Made by a program: the position numbers and the translations under genes
In this document: positions 42,198 to 50,845 of the stretch, piece after piece
Layout of the letters: each line of letters opens with the position of its first letter
Position numbering within the stretch: the stretch's first letter is position 1
The notes under the pieces: generated by a model
Seen by the model: the letters and a program-made list of their open reading frames with translations, nothing else
Database searches by the model: none
Told to the model about the DNA's origin: nothing
Origin: Cecembia rubra
Lineage (GTDB): Bacteria; Bacteroidota; Bacteroidia; Cytophagales; Cyclobacteriaceae
Length of the DNA stretch: 64,000 nucleotides
Direction of reading: 5' to 3'
Assembly (NCBI RefSeq): GCF_003014575.1
Contig: NZ_PYGF01000001.1
Span: forward strand, 558,001 to 622,000

Positions 42198-43652
42198 ATG
42201 CAGCGAAAAAACCTCCGTTACTTGATACTTATGGTTTCCAGTGTCCTGACGATACTGGTGTTGCAGTTTTTTTGGCTTAAATCTGTTTACCAAGATTATA
42301 AGACTAGTCTAAAACAGGAGGCCACCTTATTGTTTGCAAATACAGTCACTGACATGTTGGATTCATTGGTGTTGCGCAAAATGACTCCTGTTTTTATCTC
42401 CGGTTTACCGGATTCGGCTTTTGTCACCCCTTTGAAAATAGAAAAAAAAACCGCCCAGGATACGATAAGGGCTTTTAGGATTGAAATCAGACAGGAGGAA
42501 AACCAAGCAGGGACCAAAGGCCAGGTCAATAGGCAGATTCAGGTGATTTCAAGCGGTGAAAAGATACCCATTGATTCTATAAGGGCAGTGGTTAGGCCCC
42601 TTATGTTAGGTCTAGATAGTTTGGGAGAGGGAAAAAAGTTTACTTTCAGAATGAATGAAGAATCTTTGTCCCCCGAAGAAATAGAAAGCACATTCAATGA
42701 AGCACTTATTGCAAGAGGATATGAAGTTAATGCCAAGGTTAGAAAATACCATGTGGAAGAGCCGATTGCCCAGCTGCCCAAAAATGTCATCAATTTAGAG
42801 GAAATAAGAATTCCATTTGGGGTTAGAATTCAAGGTTACCTCGATCATTACCATGTATTCCTTTACAAGAAAATGCTCGTACCTTCCCTATTTGCCCTCT
42901 TGGTAATTCTTTTTATCAGTTGGTCCATGTTGGCCATGTACAGGAACATGCTCAAGCAACAAAGGCTCAATCTTTTAAAAAATGATATTATCAGCAACAT
43001 TACCCATGAATTGAAAACCCCAGTGGCAACAGTAGCCATTGTTTTGGAATCACTGGAGAATTTTGGAAGCCAACAAAAAGAAGACTTAAGGAAAGAATAT
43101 ATTCAGATTGCAAAAAACGAACTGAAACGACTGACCAAGATGGCAGAAAACATCCTTACTTCCAGTCTTTTGGAAAAAGACCAAAAAGTAAGTTTTAAAT
43201 CCCTTGAATTGGATGTGCTGCTGGAGGAAAAAATCCAGTCTTTCAAACCAATTTTGGACCATCAAAATTTTGAATTTCAATACCTGAAAGAAGGGAGTGA
43301 TTTTTCTATTAAAGGTGATTGGGAAAAACTGGGACTCGTCATCTTCAATTTACTTGACAATGCTGTCAAATACAGTAAAGGTGAAAAAAATATTAAAGTA
43401 AAACTGAACCAATCGGGAGGAAAAATCAACCTTCAGATTCAAGACAAGGGCATAGGCATTCCGGAAGCTTACCAAAAAGAAATATTTGAAAAATTCATCA
43501 GGGTACCTCAAGAAGATGTACATGATGTAAAAGGATATGGATTGGGTCTGGCACAAGTGAGAGAGATACTTCAATTACATAAAGGAAAAATTTCACTTGA
43601 ATCTAAGGAAGGGCAAGGATCGGTTTTCACCATTCAATTCCAAAAATTATGA
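42198..43652 (+). CDS. Membrane sensor histidine kinase
   Basis: The 484-aa kinase has membrane helices at about 8-28 and 228-247 flanking a roughly 200-residue periplasmic sensor domain of no recognised family. The cytoplasmic part has the HisKA H-box (NITHELKTPVATVAIVLESL, phospho-accepting H270) and a HATPase domain with N-box LLDNAVKYSKG, G1 DKGIGIP and G2 KGYGLGLAQVREI. There is no HAMP domain. It overlaps the response-regulator ATG by four bases (ATGA), so the pair is co-translated. The periplasmic domain probably senses an envelope state or exported product, perhaps linked to the divergent GLPGLI/barrel genes. Confidence 0.95.
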   Translation: MQRKNLRYLILMVSSVLTILVLQFFWLKSVYQDYKTSLKQEATLLFANTVTDMLDSLVLRKMTPVFISGLPDSAFVTPLKIEKKTAQDTIRAFRIEIRQEENQAGTKGQVNRQIQVISSGEKIPIDSIRAVVRPLMLGLDSLGEGKKFTFRMNEESLSPEEIESTFNEALIARGYEVNAKVRKYHVEEPIAQLPKNVINLEEIRIPFGVRIQGYLDHYHVFLYKKMLVPSLFALLVILFISWSMLAMYRNMLKQQRLNLLKNDIISNITHELKTPVATVAIVLESLENFGSQQKEDLRKEYIQIAKNELKRLTKMAENILTSSLLEKDQKVSFKSLELDVLLEEKIQSFKPILDHQNFEFQYLKEGSDFSIKGDWEKLGLVIFNLLDNAVKYSKGEKNIKVKLNQSGGKINLQIQDKGIGIPEAYQKEIFEKFIRVPQEDVHDVKGYGLGLAQVREILQLHKGKISLESKEGQGSVFTIQFQKL

Positions 43653-44329
43653 CCAAGATCTTATATGTAGAAGATGAGCCCGCTTTGGGCAAAATCGTGA
43701 AAGAAAGTCTTCAAAGTAGAAATTACGACGTCATCATGGTGGAGGATGGCTTGAGTGCACTTAAAATATTCCCTAATTCCCAAGCCGACATCTGCGTATT
43801 GGACATTATGCTTCCCAAAATGGATGGGTATACATTGGCCGCTGGAATCAGAAAGCATTCCCCACAAATTCCCATATTATTTCTGACTGCAAAAAGTCAA
43901 GTCGAAGATGTACTAAAAGGATTTCAATCAGGCGGTAATGACTATCTAAAGAAACCTTTTAGTTTGGAAGAATTAATAGCAAGAATTGAAAATCTATTAA
44001 TTTTGACCAACAGTCAAAAAAATAACCAAAAGCTTGAAATTCCATTTGGGAAGTTCATTTTTAACCCATCCCGTTATGAATTAAAGGAACCAAATGGTGA
44101 AATCAGAAGATTATCTCATAAAGAAGCAGGAATTTTGACCATATTGTTGGAGAATCCCAATCAGACCACTGAAAGGAAGAAAATACTTATGCAATTATGG
44201 GGAGATGACAGCTATTTCAATTCCAGAAACCTGGATGTTTACATCACTAAGCTGAGGGACTACCTGAAAGCAGATCGGCAAGTGGAAATTATCACGATCA
44301 AAGGAATAGGTTATTATTTTTCTATTTAA
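43649..44329 (+). CDS. OmpR/PhoB-family response regulator
   Basis: The 226-aa regulator has a receiver domain with acidic pocket (VEDE, residues 7-10), phospho-acceptor D52 (VLDIMLPKMDGY), T80 (LFLTAKS) and K102 (LKKPFSLEEL). A winged-helix effector domain follows (about 130-226) with RRLSHKEAGILTILLENPN, FNSRNLDVYITKLRDYLK and ITIKGIGYYF. It is paired with the kinase at 42198. The GGTTAA repeats in the upstream divergent region are the most likely local target, which would give autoregulation and control of the GLPGLI/barrel operon. Confidence 0.95.
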   Translation: MTKILYVEDEPALGKIVKESLQSRNYDVIMVEDGLSALKIFPNSQADICVLDIMLPKMDGYTLAAGIRKHSPQIPILFLTAKSQVEDVLKGFQSGGNDYLKKPFSLEELIARIENLLILTNSQKNNQKLEIPFGKFIFNPSRYELKEPNGEIRRLSHKEAGILTILLENPNQTTERKKILMQLWGDDSYFNSRNLDVYITKLRDYLKADRQVEIITIKGIGYYFSI

Positions 44330-44340
44330 TAGAAAGTATT

Positions 44341-45336
44341 TTAGTTCTTTTCCATTTTCTTCTCCCCCATCCGTTGTGCCAATGCCGAACCTGCCATCAA
44401 TTGCAGTGCATGATAAATCATCAATGGCAATAAAATCACACCAAAAACCACCGGATCAGGAAACATCACTCTGCCCATTACAGCTCCCTGAACCAGGGAT
44501 TTTTTACTTCCACAAAACATAACTGTAGTGGTGTCTTCACGGGAAAAGCGGAATCCTTTTGAAATAAAGTACATCAGGACAAGCATGAATCCAAAAAATG
44601 CCAACATCAAGAAACTCAGTCCAAATAGTTCAGCATTGGTATGACCTGAGAACATGTCTTCAGCAAAAGACTCAGCAAATGCTGTAAAAACTATAAGAAG
44701 AATGATACCCTGATCGAAATTTTTCAAAGTTTTCTGGTTCTTTTCTACAAAACCAATCAACTGTTTATGTAATAACAAACCAATAATCACAGGAAACAGT
44801 ACCTGAAGACTCAATTTGAAAAAAGTGTCAGTTAGGTCAAAAGAAACCGAAGTCTCAGGAAGCATAATATCCATCCAGATTGGGGTAATAAAGATGCCTA
44901 CCATACTGGAAATGCTGGCGTTAAAAATGGCTGCCGGCAGATTTCCTCCTGCAATGGAAACCATCACCACAGATGATGACACCGTGGAGGGTAAAGCAGC
45001 CAAATAAAAGGTTCCCAGCCAAAGGTAATTGCCTTCTTCTCCAAAAAGACCGTAAAAGATTAAAACTACAATTGGAAAAACAAAGAAAGTAGTGGCTTGC
45101 ACCACAATATGTAATTTCCAATTGGCTAGCCCTTCCCATAATTTCTGCGGGCTTAATTTCACCCCATAGAAGAAGAATATAAAAGAAATCCCGGCTCCGG
45201 TAATTCCCTTCAAAGGAAGAGGGCTGTCTGAAGTTCCCCATTCAGGAAAAAACTTTGCTAAAAAAATCATCGCTATCAACAAAAAGAAAAATGTATTTAA
45301 TCCAACCCTGCCGAGGTTATTTCTCAGATTAGCCAT
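44341..45336 (-). CDS. Bile acid:sodium symporter-family protein (SLC10A7/YfeH-like)
   Basis: The 331-aa protein has about ten hydrophobic segments. Its sequence fits the SBF-like branch: AGISFIFFFYGVKLSPQKLWEGLANWKLH, FYLAALPSTVSSSVVMVSIAGGNLPAAIFNASISSMVGIFITP and FCGSKKSLVQGAVMGRVMFP. The STVSSSV and NASISS segments correspond to conserved ion- and substrate-binding crossover regions of the family. Bacterial substrates are mostly unknown; bile acids are unlikely. Its start overlaps the stop of the TrmH-family gene by 8 bases, so the two are cotranscribed. It converges on the response-regulator gene with an 11-base gap. Confidence 0.9.
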   Translation of the reverse strand: MANLRNNLGRVGLNTFFFLLIAMIFLAKFFPEWGTSDSPLPLKGITGAGISFIFFFYGVKLSPQKLWEGLANWKLHIVVQATTFFVFPIVVLIFYGLFGEEGNYLWLGTFYLAALPSTVSSSVVMVSIAGGNLPAAIFNASISSMVGIFITPIWMDIMLPETSVSFDLTDTFFKLSLQVLFPVIIGLLLHKQLIGFVEKNQKTLKNFDQGIILLIVFTAFAESFAEDMFSGHTNAELFGLSFLMLAFFGFMLVLMYFISKGFRFSREDTTTVMFCGSKKSLVQGAVMGRVMFPDPVVFGVILLPLMIYHALQLMAGSALAQRMGEKKMEKN

Positions 45337-46105
45337 TTTGTCCTTTAATTTTTGATTGAATATGGGCTTGTCTTCTCATATTATCACAGATAACTGAAGT
45401 AGCAATCGCTACATTTAACGATTCTGCATGACCAAATTTTGGAATTGAAATTTTCTGGCTGACAAATCTGCTTACCTCTTGGCTGATCCCATTCGATTCA
45501 TTACCCATTAAAATGATACCGCCTTGACCAAAATTAACATTGTAAATATTCTCACCTTCCAAAAAAGCTCCATAAATAGGATAATTCCCTTTTGAGAAAA
45601 ATCCTTCCAAATCTGTATAGTAGGTGATCACCCTCGTAAAACTACCCATGCTAGCATGTAGCACTTTGGGATTGTAGATATCAGCTGATTCATTGGAAAT
45701 CAATAATTTTTTTATCCCATACCAGTCTGCTATTCGGATTATTGAACCAAGATTTCCAGGATCTCTGATATCATCCAAAGCTATTGCCCATTCATTTGAT
45801 TTTAATTCAAAAGATATGTTTTCCTTTATTTTTGCTACGGCTAAAGCACTATCGTTGGATTGGAAAGTCCCTGCACTTTCCAGTTCTTTTTGACTAACTT
45901 CTACTAGATTAACACCTGAACTTGGAATAAGCTGGTGGTATTCCCTGGCAAATTTCTCTGTGAATAAAAGATGGGTCACTTCAAAATCAGACTGAAGCAA
46001 TTCCGTTACATTTTTGGAGCCTTCGACAAAAAAAGCCTTTTCCTCCCTACGGAATTTTTTCTGTTGCAAGGATTTAATAAACTTAAGCGTATTTTTGCTT
46101 AACAT
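45329..46105 (-). CDS. TrmH/SpoU-family RNA 2'-O-methyltransferase
   Basis: The 258-aa enzyme has an N-terminal substrate-binding domain (about 1-95, FFVEGSKNVTELLQSDFEVTHLLF). The C-terminal SPOUT knot carries the three motifs ALDDIRDPGNLGSIIRIADWYG, ILMGNESNGIS and IPKFGHAESLNVAIATSVIC. SpoU enzymes methylate ribose 2'-OH in rRNA or tRNA with SAM. The exact site is not clear; the domain arrangement is like TsnR/RlmB-type proteins. The ATG ending at 46105 is only 24 bases from the divergent tamL ATG. Confidence 0.93.
   Translation of the reverse strand: MLSKNTLKFIKSLQQKKFRREEKAFFVEGSKNVTELLQSDFEVTHLLFTEKFAREYHQLIPSSGVNLVEVSQKELESAGTFQSNDSALAVAKIKENISFELKSNEWAIALDDIRDPGNLGSIIRIADWYGIKKLLISNESADIYNPKVLHASMGSFTRVITYYTDLEGFFSKGNYPIYGAFLEGENIYNVNFGQGGIILMGNESNGISQEVSRFVSQKISIPKFGHAESLNVAIATSVICDNMRRQAHIQSKIKGQNG
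46064..46097 (+). promoter_or_regulatory. Candidate tamL promoter inside the divergent methyltransferase gene
   Basis: TATTTTTG (46090-46097) is an exact TAnnTTTG. TTG (46064-46066) lies 23 bp upstream, at the long end of reported spacing. The predicted start is about 25 bases before the tamL ATG. The -33 region and most of the -7 lie within the first codons of the opposing gene. Confidence 0.4.
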
Positions 46106-46129
46106 TCGGATAATTTCGGAGTAGTGAAC

Positions 46130-48541
46130 ATGTCCAAATATATAAACTTTCTTTTTCTGCTGATTTTAATTTCTTCCTGTTCTTTGACAAAAGGACTGAA
46201 AGAAGGAGAATATTTACTTTATGACATTGATGTCAAAGGTAATAAGCTGACCAATAAAAATGACCTGTTAAATCTGGCAAAGCAGGAACCCAATACCAGA
46301 ATTCCACTACTCAATACTTCCATTGGAGTAACTTTATACAGATTTGGGGAATCAACTTATGACAGTATCAAACCGTTGAAAAAAAAAGCCAGGTATGAGA
46401 AAGAAAGGCTTGAATTACTTCGGATAGAATCAGATTCCGGAGGATTTACAAAAAATCAGAGGAAAAGGCTGATTAAAGTCAATAGTATCATTAGCTCCCT
46501 AAATAAGAAAATCGAGTTTGGTAATTTTTTTATGAGAACTGGAAATCCCAGGGTCGTTTTGGATTACACCAAAACAGAAGAAAGCAGGAGACAAATGGCC
46601 AATTACCTTTTGAACAATGGCTTTTTTGAGGCAGAAACTGATTTTGAGGTTCATACTAGAAAAAAAAAAGCTTATTTAACTTATCTGATTGTTGAAAACA
46701 GTCCTTATCTAGTGGATACTTTTTATACCCGGTCTGACGATGAAAACATCTACCTGATCCTGCAAAACCATAAGACAAAATCACAGATTAAACCTTCCAA
46801 CCGCTACGACCAATCAGCCATTACCCGGGAAAGGCAAAGGGTTGAGGATATTCTTAAAGAAAATGGTTATTATACCTTTTCCAGATCCTACATAGAATAT
46901 AATGTCTATAAAGATACCTTAGAAAAAAAAGTTGACATTGAACAAGTAATCAGAAAACCGATTTTTGCTGAAAAACATCAGGTATTTTTTCTGGATTCGG
47001 TTTATTTTTCCATTGATCCGCCTTCTACCGAATTATACGATGAGGGTAAGAAAAGTACCTTCAGGGATGTTAATTTTGAAGTTTATGAAGATAAATATTC
47101 AGAAAAAGTCATAGCCTCGAGGATTTTTTTGAATAAGGGAGATCTCTATAATAGAACGGATGTAATTGAAACACAAAGGCAATTGGCCAACCTTGATTTG
47201 TTCAGGTTTGTGAACATTGCTTTTGATACCTTAGGCAATGTACTTAGACCAAAAATCTACACCCAACCAAATCAGAAATACTTGGTTACCAACCAGTTGG
47301 GAGCGAGTATTACAGAACAAGTCCCTGGTCCTTTTTTCAGCCATTCCTTGAGAAACAGAAACCTATTTAGGGGTGCTGAAATCTTTGAATTTTTCTTCCG
47401 GGCTGGTTTGGAAGGTGTGGTATCAGCCACTAATGAAGGTGGGGTATTTCGAAGCCGGGAATTGAATACTTCAGCATCAGTTATATTTCCACAGTTTTTA
47501 TTTCCATTCAATAAAAGTTCACTTCAAAAATTTGGCCGATACAATCCCAATACAAGGACTTTGATTGGTTACAATTATGTCAACAGACCTGAATATATAA
47601 GGGAAAGTGTCAATGGAATCATTGCATACAACTGGAATACCAGGAACCTAAAACAACAATACACATTCAATGTACTAGATGCCAATTTTATCCGATCCAA
47701 TCTAAATAGGGATTTCAGGGCACTTCTGGAAGATTTACAAAATCAAGGTAACAACCTGATCAATTCATTCCTACCATCTTACGTGAGCAGTATTTCTGGA
47801 CAGGTTATCATCAATTTCAATCAATATGGGCTTTTCCAAAGGAACAGAGCTTCTTTGTGGAGGATATTTCTCGAAAGTGGAGGAACAACGCTGAATTTTT
47901 TCAGTGAAGACTTTATTAACAATCGAAACTTGGCCTATTTCCAGTTCTTAAAATTCCAATCAGATTTTAGAAGATATATTCCAATTACTAACAACCAAAC
48001 TTTTGCCTATAGACTAAATTTAGGATTGGCCAGGCCTTATGGCATCAGTAACGGTATCCTTCCCTATGAGAAGTATTTTTTTGCCGGAGGTAGTACAGGA
48101 ATCAGGGCTTGGCAACCCAGACGATTAGGACCTGGTTCCTTTACCCCTGAAACTTTGGAGAATGGGGCTTTTGATTATAGATTTGAACAACCTGCCGATA
48201 TTTTATTTGAAGGCATGTTTGAACTTCGTTCAAAATTATATGGATACTTTGATGGGGTATTTTTTATAGACTTGGGCAATAGCTGGACTTTTCAGGAAGA
48301 CCTAACGCGACCTGGGGCTAATTTTGAATTTAACAGATTTTGGAGAGAAATTGCTGTGGGTACAGGTATAGGTTTAAGGATGGATTTCGATTTCCTCGTT
48401 TTCAGGTTAGATATGGGTGTCAAAGCTGTTGATCCTGCCAGACCACTTGGGGAAAGGTTTATTTTAGATGATTTTTTCAGAAATTTCCTTGGCTCCAGAG
48501 GTCAAACTGTATTCAATATAGGGATTGGCTATCCCTTTTAA
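46130..48541 (+). CDS. tamL: TamL-type Omp85/BamA-family outer-membrane lipoprotein
   Basis: The 803-aa protein starts with a lipoprotein signal (MSKYINFLFLLILISSC, Cys17 lipidated), which separates Bacteroidota TamL from TamA and BamA. POTRA-like domains fill the first half (LYDIDVKGNKLTNKNDLL, GDLYNRTDVIETQRQLANLDLFRFVNI). The C-terminal half is a 16-strand-type barrel with the Omp85 motif FAGGSTGIRAWQPRRLGPG (family GG..S.RG; here GIRAW) and the terminal aromatic FNIGIGYPF. It helps insert outer-membrane proteins with a TamB partner, which is not in the window. I start at the ATG at 46130; a GTG two codons upstream is possible. Confidence 0.93.
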   Translation: MSKYINFLFLLILISSCSLTKGLKEGEYLLYDIDVKGNKLTNKNDLLNLAKQEPNTRIPLLNTSIGVTLYRFGESTYDSIKPLKKKARYEKERLELLRIESDSGGFTKNQRKRLIKVNSIISSLNKKIEFGNFFMRTGNPRVVLDYTKTEESRRQMANYLLNNGFFEAETDFEVHTRKKKAYLTYLIVENSPYLVDTFYTRSDDENIYLILQNHKTKSQIKPSNRYDQSAITRERQRVEDILKENGYYTFSRSYIEYNVYKDTLEKKVDIEQVIRKPIFAEKHQVFFLDSVYFSIDPPSTELYDEGKKSTFRDVNFEVYEDKYSEKVIASRIFLNKGDLYNRTDVIETQRQLANLDLFRFVNIAFDTLGNVLRPKIYTQPNQKYLVTNQLGASITEQVPGPFFSHSLRNRNLFRGAEIFEFFFRAGLEGVVSATNEGGVFRSRELNTSASVIFPQFLFPFNKSSLQKFGRYNPNTRTLIGYNYVNRPEYIRESVNGIIAYNWNTRNLKQQYTFNVLDANFIRSNLNRDFRALLEDLQNQGNNLINSFLPSYVSSISGQVIINFNQYGLFQRNRASLWRIFLESGGTTLNFFSEDFINNRNLAYFQFLKFQSDFRRYIPITNNQTFAYRLNLGLARPYGISNGILPYEKYFFAGGSTGIRAWQPRRLGPGSFTPETLENGAFDYRFEQPADILFEGMFELRSKLYGYFDGVFFIDLGNSWTFQEDLTRPGANFEFNRFWREIAVGTGIGLRMDFDFLVFRLDMGVKAVDPARPLGERFILDDFFRNFLGSRGQTVFNIGIGYPF

Positions 48542-48557
48542 CTTAAATCTTATCACC

Positions 48558-48851
48558 ATGGAATTTGATAGTTTCCTTCAATCAGTAAAACAGCAAAAAA
48601 AACCGGCCAATTTAAGTAGCCAATTAGAAGCTTTGTGGTATGATGGTATTGGCAATTGGAAAAAAGCTCATGATTTGGCTGACGGACCGGCAGATCAACT
48701 TTCTGCCAGAGTTCATGCCTACCTACATCGAAAAGAGGGTGATCAATGGAATGCGGATTATTGGTACAGGAGATCAGGAGAAACTAGACCCTCTTGCAGC
48801 CTTCAAGAGGAATGGGAATTATTGGTCAGAAGGATTCTTGATATCCAATAG
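48558..48851 (+). CDS. Conserved hypothetical protein, 97 aa
   Basis: The small soluble protein (MEFDSFLQSVKQQKKPANLSSQLEALWYDGIGNWKKAHDLAD) contains LEALWYDGIGNWKKAHDLA, ARVHAYLHRKEGDQWNADYWYRRSG and a Trp-rich end. From memory, this pattern of WKKAHDLA followed by HAYLHRKEGDxxNAxYWYRR occurs in short conserved proteins of several phyla with no assigned function. I chose the ATG at 48558 after the tamL stop (48541). A longer frame from 48525 would overlap tamL and lacks homology-like sequence. Spacing of 16 bases suggests cotranscription with tamL. A pair of hydrolase-like helices is likely, but no catalytic site is evident. Confidence 0.78.
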   Translation: MEFDSFLQSVKQQKKPANLSSQLEALWYDGIGNWKKAHDLADGPADQLSARVHAYLHRKEGDQWNADYWYRRSGETRPSCSLQEEWELLVRRILDIQ

Positions 48852-48894
48852 CGTAAACCTAGCATTACTTCTTCCTAATTATTTTCAATTCAGA

Positions 48895-49806
48895 TTAATT
48901 TGAGTCAAGTTCTTTAAGCTCTACTTTTACAGCTTGTGGAAGTGGTACCACACCACCTCCTATATGCTCTGCCAAATAATAGGTTAATTGACCACCAAAA
49001 AGGAAAATAACCAAAGAATAATATATCCATACCAAGAGTACAGCCAAAGAGCCCGCTGCACCATAGGTAGTACCCAGGTCACTGTTACCTATGTAAAGGC
49101 TGATCAGGTACTTGCCAATTCCAAAAAGTACCATAGTAATGATGGCTCCCAGCCAGGTGTCTCTCCATCTTACCCTTGCATCCGGTAATATTTTGAACAT
49201 AAGAGCAAATATTATTACCAGAACCAATTGTGTTACTGCGAAGTTAATCAAAGCAAAAAGTTGAATGTTAATTTCAACTATATACTCAGTCAAATACTCA
49301 CTGACTATAAGCAATGCCGCTTCCAAGATCAGGGAAGCTATCATAACTAGACCGATGGAACCAACCAATAGAAATCCGAGAAGCCTATTTACAACATATT
49401 TTAGAATGCCTTTTTTGGGTTTTGCTTTTATGTGCCAGATATGGTTGATGGCATTTTGAATGCTTATAAAAACTGTTGTGGCACTGAAGGCCAAAATCAA
49501 AAATGCGATTATGTAAGCAATTCCAAAATCTGGACTGGTAATATAATTTCCAAGGATTTCCTCTAAGGTTACACGGCTTTCCTGCCCTGCCATTGCCTCT
49601 ACCTGTGACAATATTTCATCCTTCATTTTTGATTGGCTTAAAAACGTTGCTCCAAAATTGAGCAATAAAAGCAAAAGTGCCGGTAGGCTGAAAATAGTAT
49701 AGAAAGCAGTTGCTGCTGCTAAATTTATGGATTCCCCATTCGAGAAATCAATGATGCTGTCTTTTAAAATTTTTAATAAACTGTATTTATTGTATTTCTC
49801 CAACAT
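48895..49806 (-). CDS. YihY/virulence factor BrkB-family membrane protein
   Basis: The 303-aa inner-membrane protein has about six membrane segments and the family landmarks LAAATAFYTIFSLPALLLLLLNFGATF near residue 35 and TTYGAAGSLAVLLVWIYYSLVIFLFGGQLTYYLAE near residue 245. ILPDARVRWRDTWLGAIITMVLFGIGKYL is also typical. The family was once called RNase BN by mistake; its function is unknown, perhaps transport or envelope integrity. It is last in a minus-strand run after the aldo/keto reductase (3-base gap). Confidence 0.93.
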   Translation of the reverse strand: MLEKYNKYSLLKILKDSIIDFSNGESINLAAATAFYTIFSLPALLLLLLNFGATFLSQSKMKDEILSQVEAMAGQESRVTLEEILGNYITSPDFGIAYIIAFLILAFSATTVFISIQNAINHIWHIKAKPKKGILKYVVNRLLGFLLVGSIGLVMIASLILEAALLIVSEYLTEYIVEINIQLFALINFAVTQLVLVIIFALMFKILPDARVRWRDTWLGAIITMVLFGIGKYLISLYIGNSDLGTTYGAAGSLAVLLVWIYYSLVIFLFGGQLTYYLAEHIGGGVVPLPQAVKVELKELDSN

Positions 49807-49809
49807 GGC

Positions 49810-50766
49810 TTACTCTTGTTCCCATAGGTCACTCAAACGGTAAGGACTGATAGCACCCGTAAAGAAGGAACCGCTAACGTACCGAAATGATGTACCAATT
49901 TGCGAAAGGGCCTTCATATCCTGAGTGGAAAGTCGAATGTCCATTGCGGCAAGATTTTGGGAAATCCTTTCTTTATTCACGGATTTAGGAATTACAGCAA
50001 TGCCTCTTGTCAAAGAATAAGCAATTAAAACTTGAGCTGGGCTCAGGCCGGTTCTGTCTGCAATTTCCCGAACTATTTTATTTTCCAATAGACTGGGCTC
50101 ATCGGGCATTTTGATGGAGGCTGATCTGTCTCCTGAACCTAATGGGGAGTAAGCTGTGAGTAAAATACCGTTCTTATTACAAAAATCAACTAGCTTATTC
50201 TGTGGCAAGAAAGGATGTAATTCAACTTGGTTCATTTCAGGGGCTAAAGATGCCGATTTCATTATTTCGGTCAATTTTGAAATATTAAAATTGGAAACCC
50301 CAATATGCTTGGTAAGCCCTGCATTAATACAATGCTCCATGCCTTCCCATGTCTGAGAAAGTGGAACATCGCTATAGGTATAATACTCCTCTCTGGTCTG
50401 GGCAAATCCGACACCATGCTTAAAACTCACAGGCCAATGTATCAGATATAAATCCAAATAATCCAGTTTCAAATCTCTAAGAGTTTTCTTCAAAGCAGGC
50501 TGAACATCCTCTAATCTATGACAACTGTTCCAGAGTTTGGAGGTAATGAAGATTTCCTCCCTTTTTACCATATTATCTTTAAATGCTTTTTCTAACGCAA
50601 TGCCCACTTCTTTTTCATTATCATATATGGCTGCACAATCGATATGCCTGTAACCTGATTCGATGGCCCACAAAACTGCTTGATAAACCTCTCCAGGCTT
50701 GGATTTCCAAGTTCCTAAACCTATGATAGGCATTTTATCTCCATTTTTAAAAGTCAGAGCATTCAT
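49810..50766 (-). CDS. Aldo/keto reductase
   Basis: The 318-aa NADPH-dependent reductase has the full catalytic tetrad context: GYRHIDCAAIYDNEKEVG (Asp and Tyr), FITSKLWNSCH (Lys) and YLDLYLIHWPVSFKHG (His). The cofactor segment is AVIPKSVNKERISQN. Length and motifs fit the aldose-reductase-like AKR branch of cytoplasmic carbonyl reductases. The physiological carbonyl substrate is unknown. It is directly upstream of the YihY gene on the same strand. The 79-bp upstream gap shows no exact -7 motif. Confidence 0.95.
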   Translation of the reverse strand: MNALTFKNGDKMPIIGLGTWKSKPGEVYQAVLWAIESGYRHIDCAAIYDNEKEVGIALEKAFKDNMVKREEIFITSKLWNSCHRLEDVQPALKKTLRDLKLDYLDLYLIHWPVSFKHGVGFAQTREEYYTYSDVPLSQTWEGMEHCINAGLTKHIGVSNFNISKLTEIMKSASLAPEMNQVELHPFLPQNKLVDFCNKNGILLTAYSPLGSGDRSASIKMPDEPSLLENKIVREIADRTGLSPAQVLIAYSLTRGIAVIPKSVNKERISQNLAAMDIRLSTQDMKALSQIGTSFRYVSGSFFTGAISPYRLSDLWEQE

Positions 50767-50845
50767 TTTGGTACAGAATTATTAATTAAGGTAATTTTAT
50801 CAACCATTGCTTGAAGTAAATTTACGATCATTTAGTGAGAGATTT

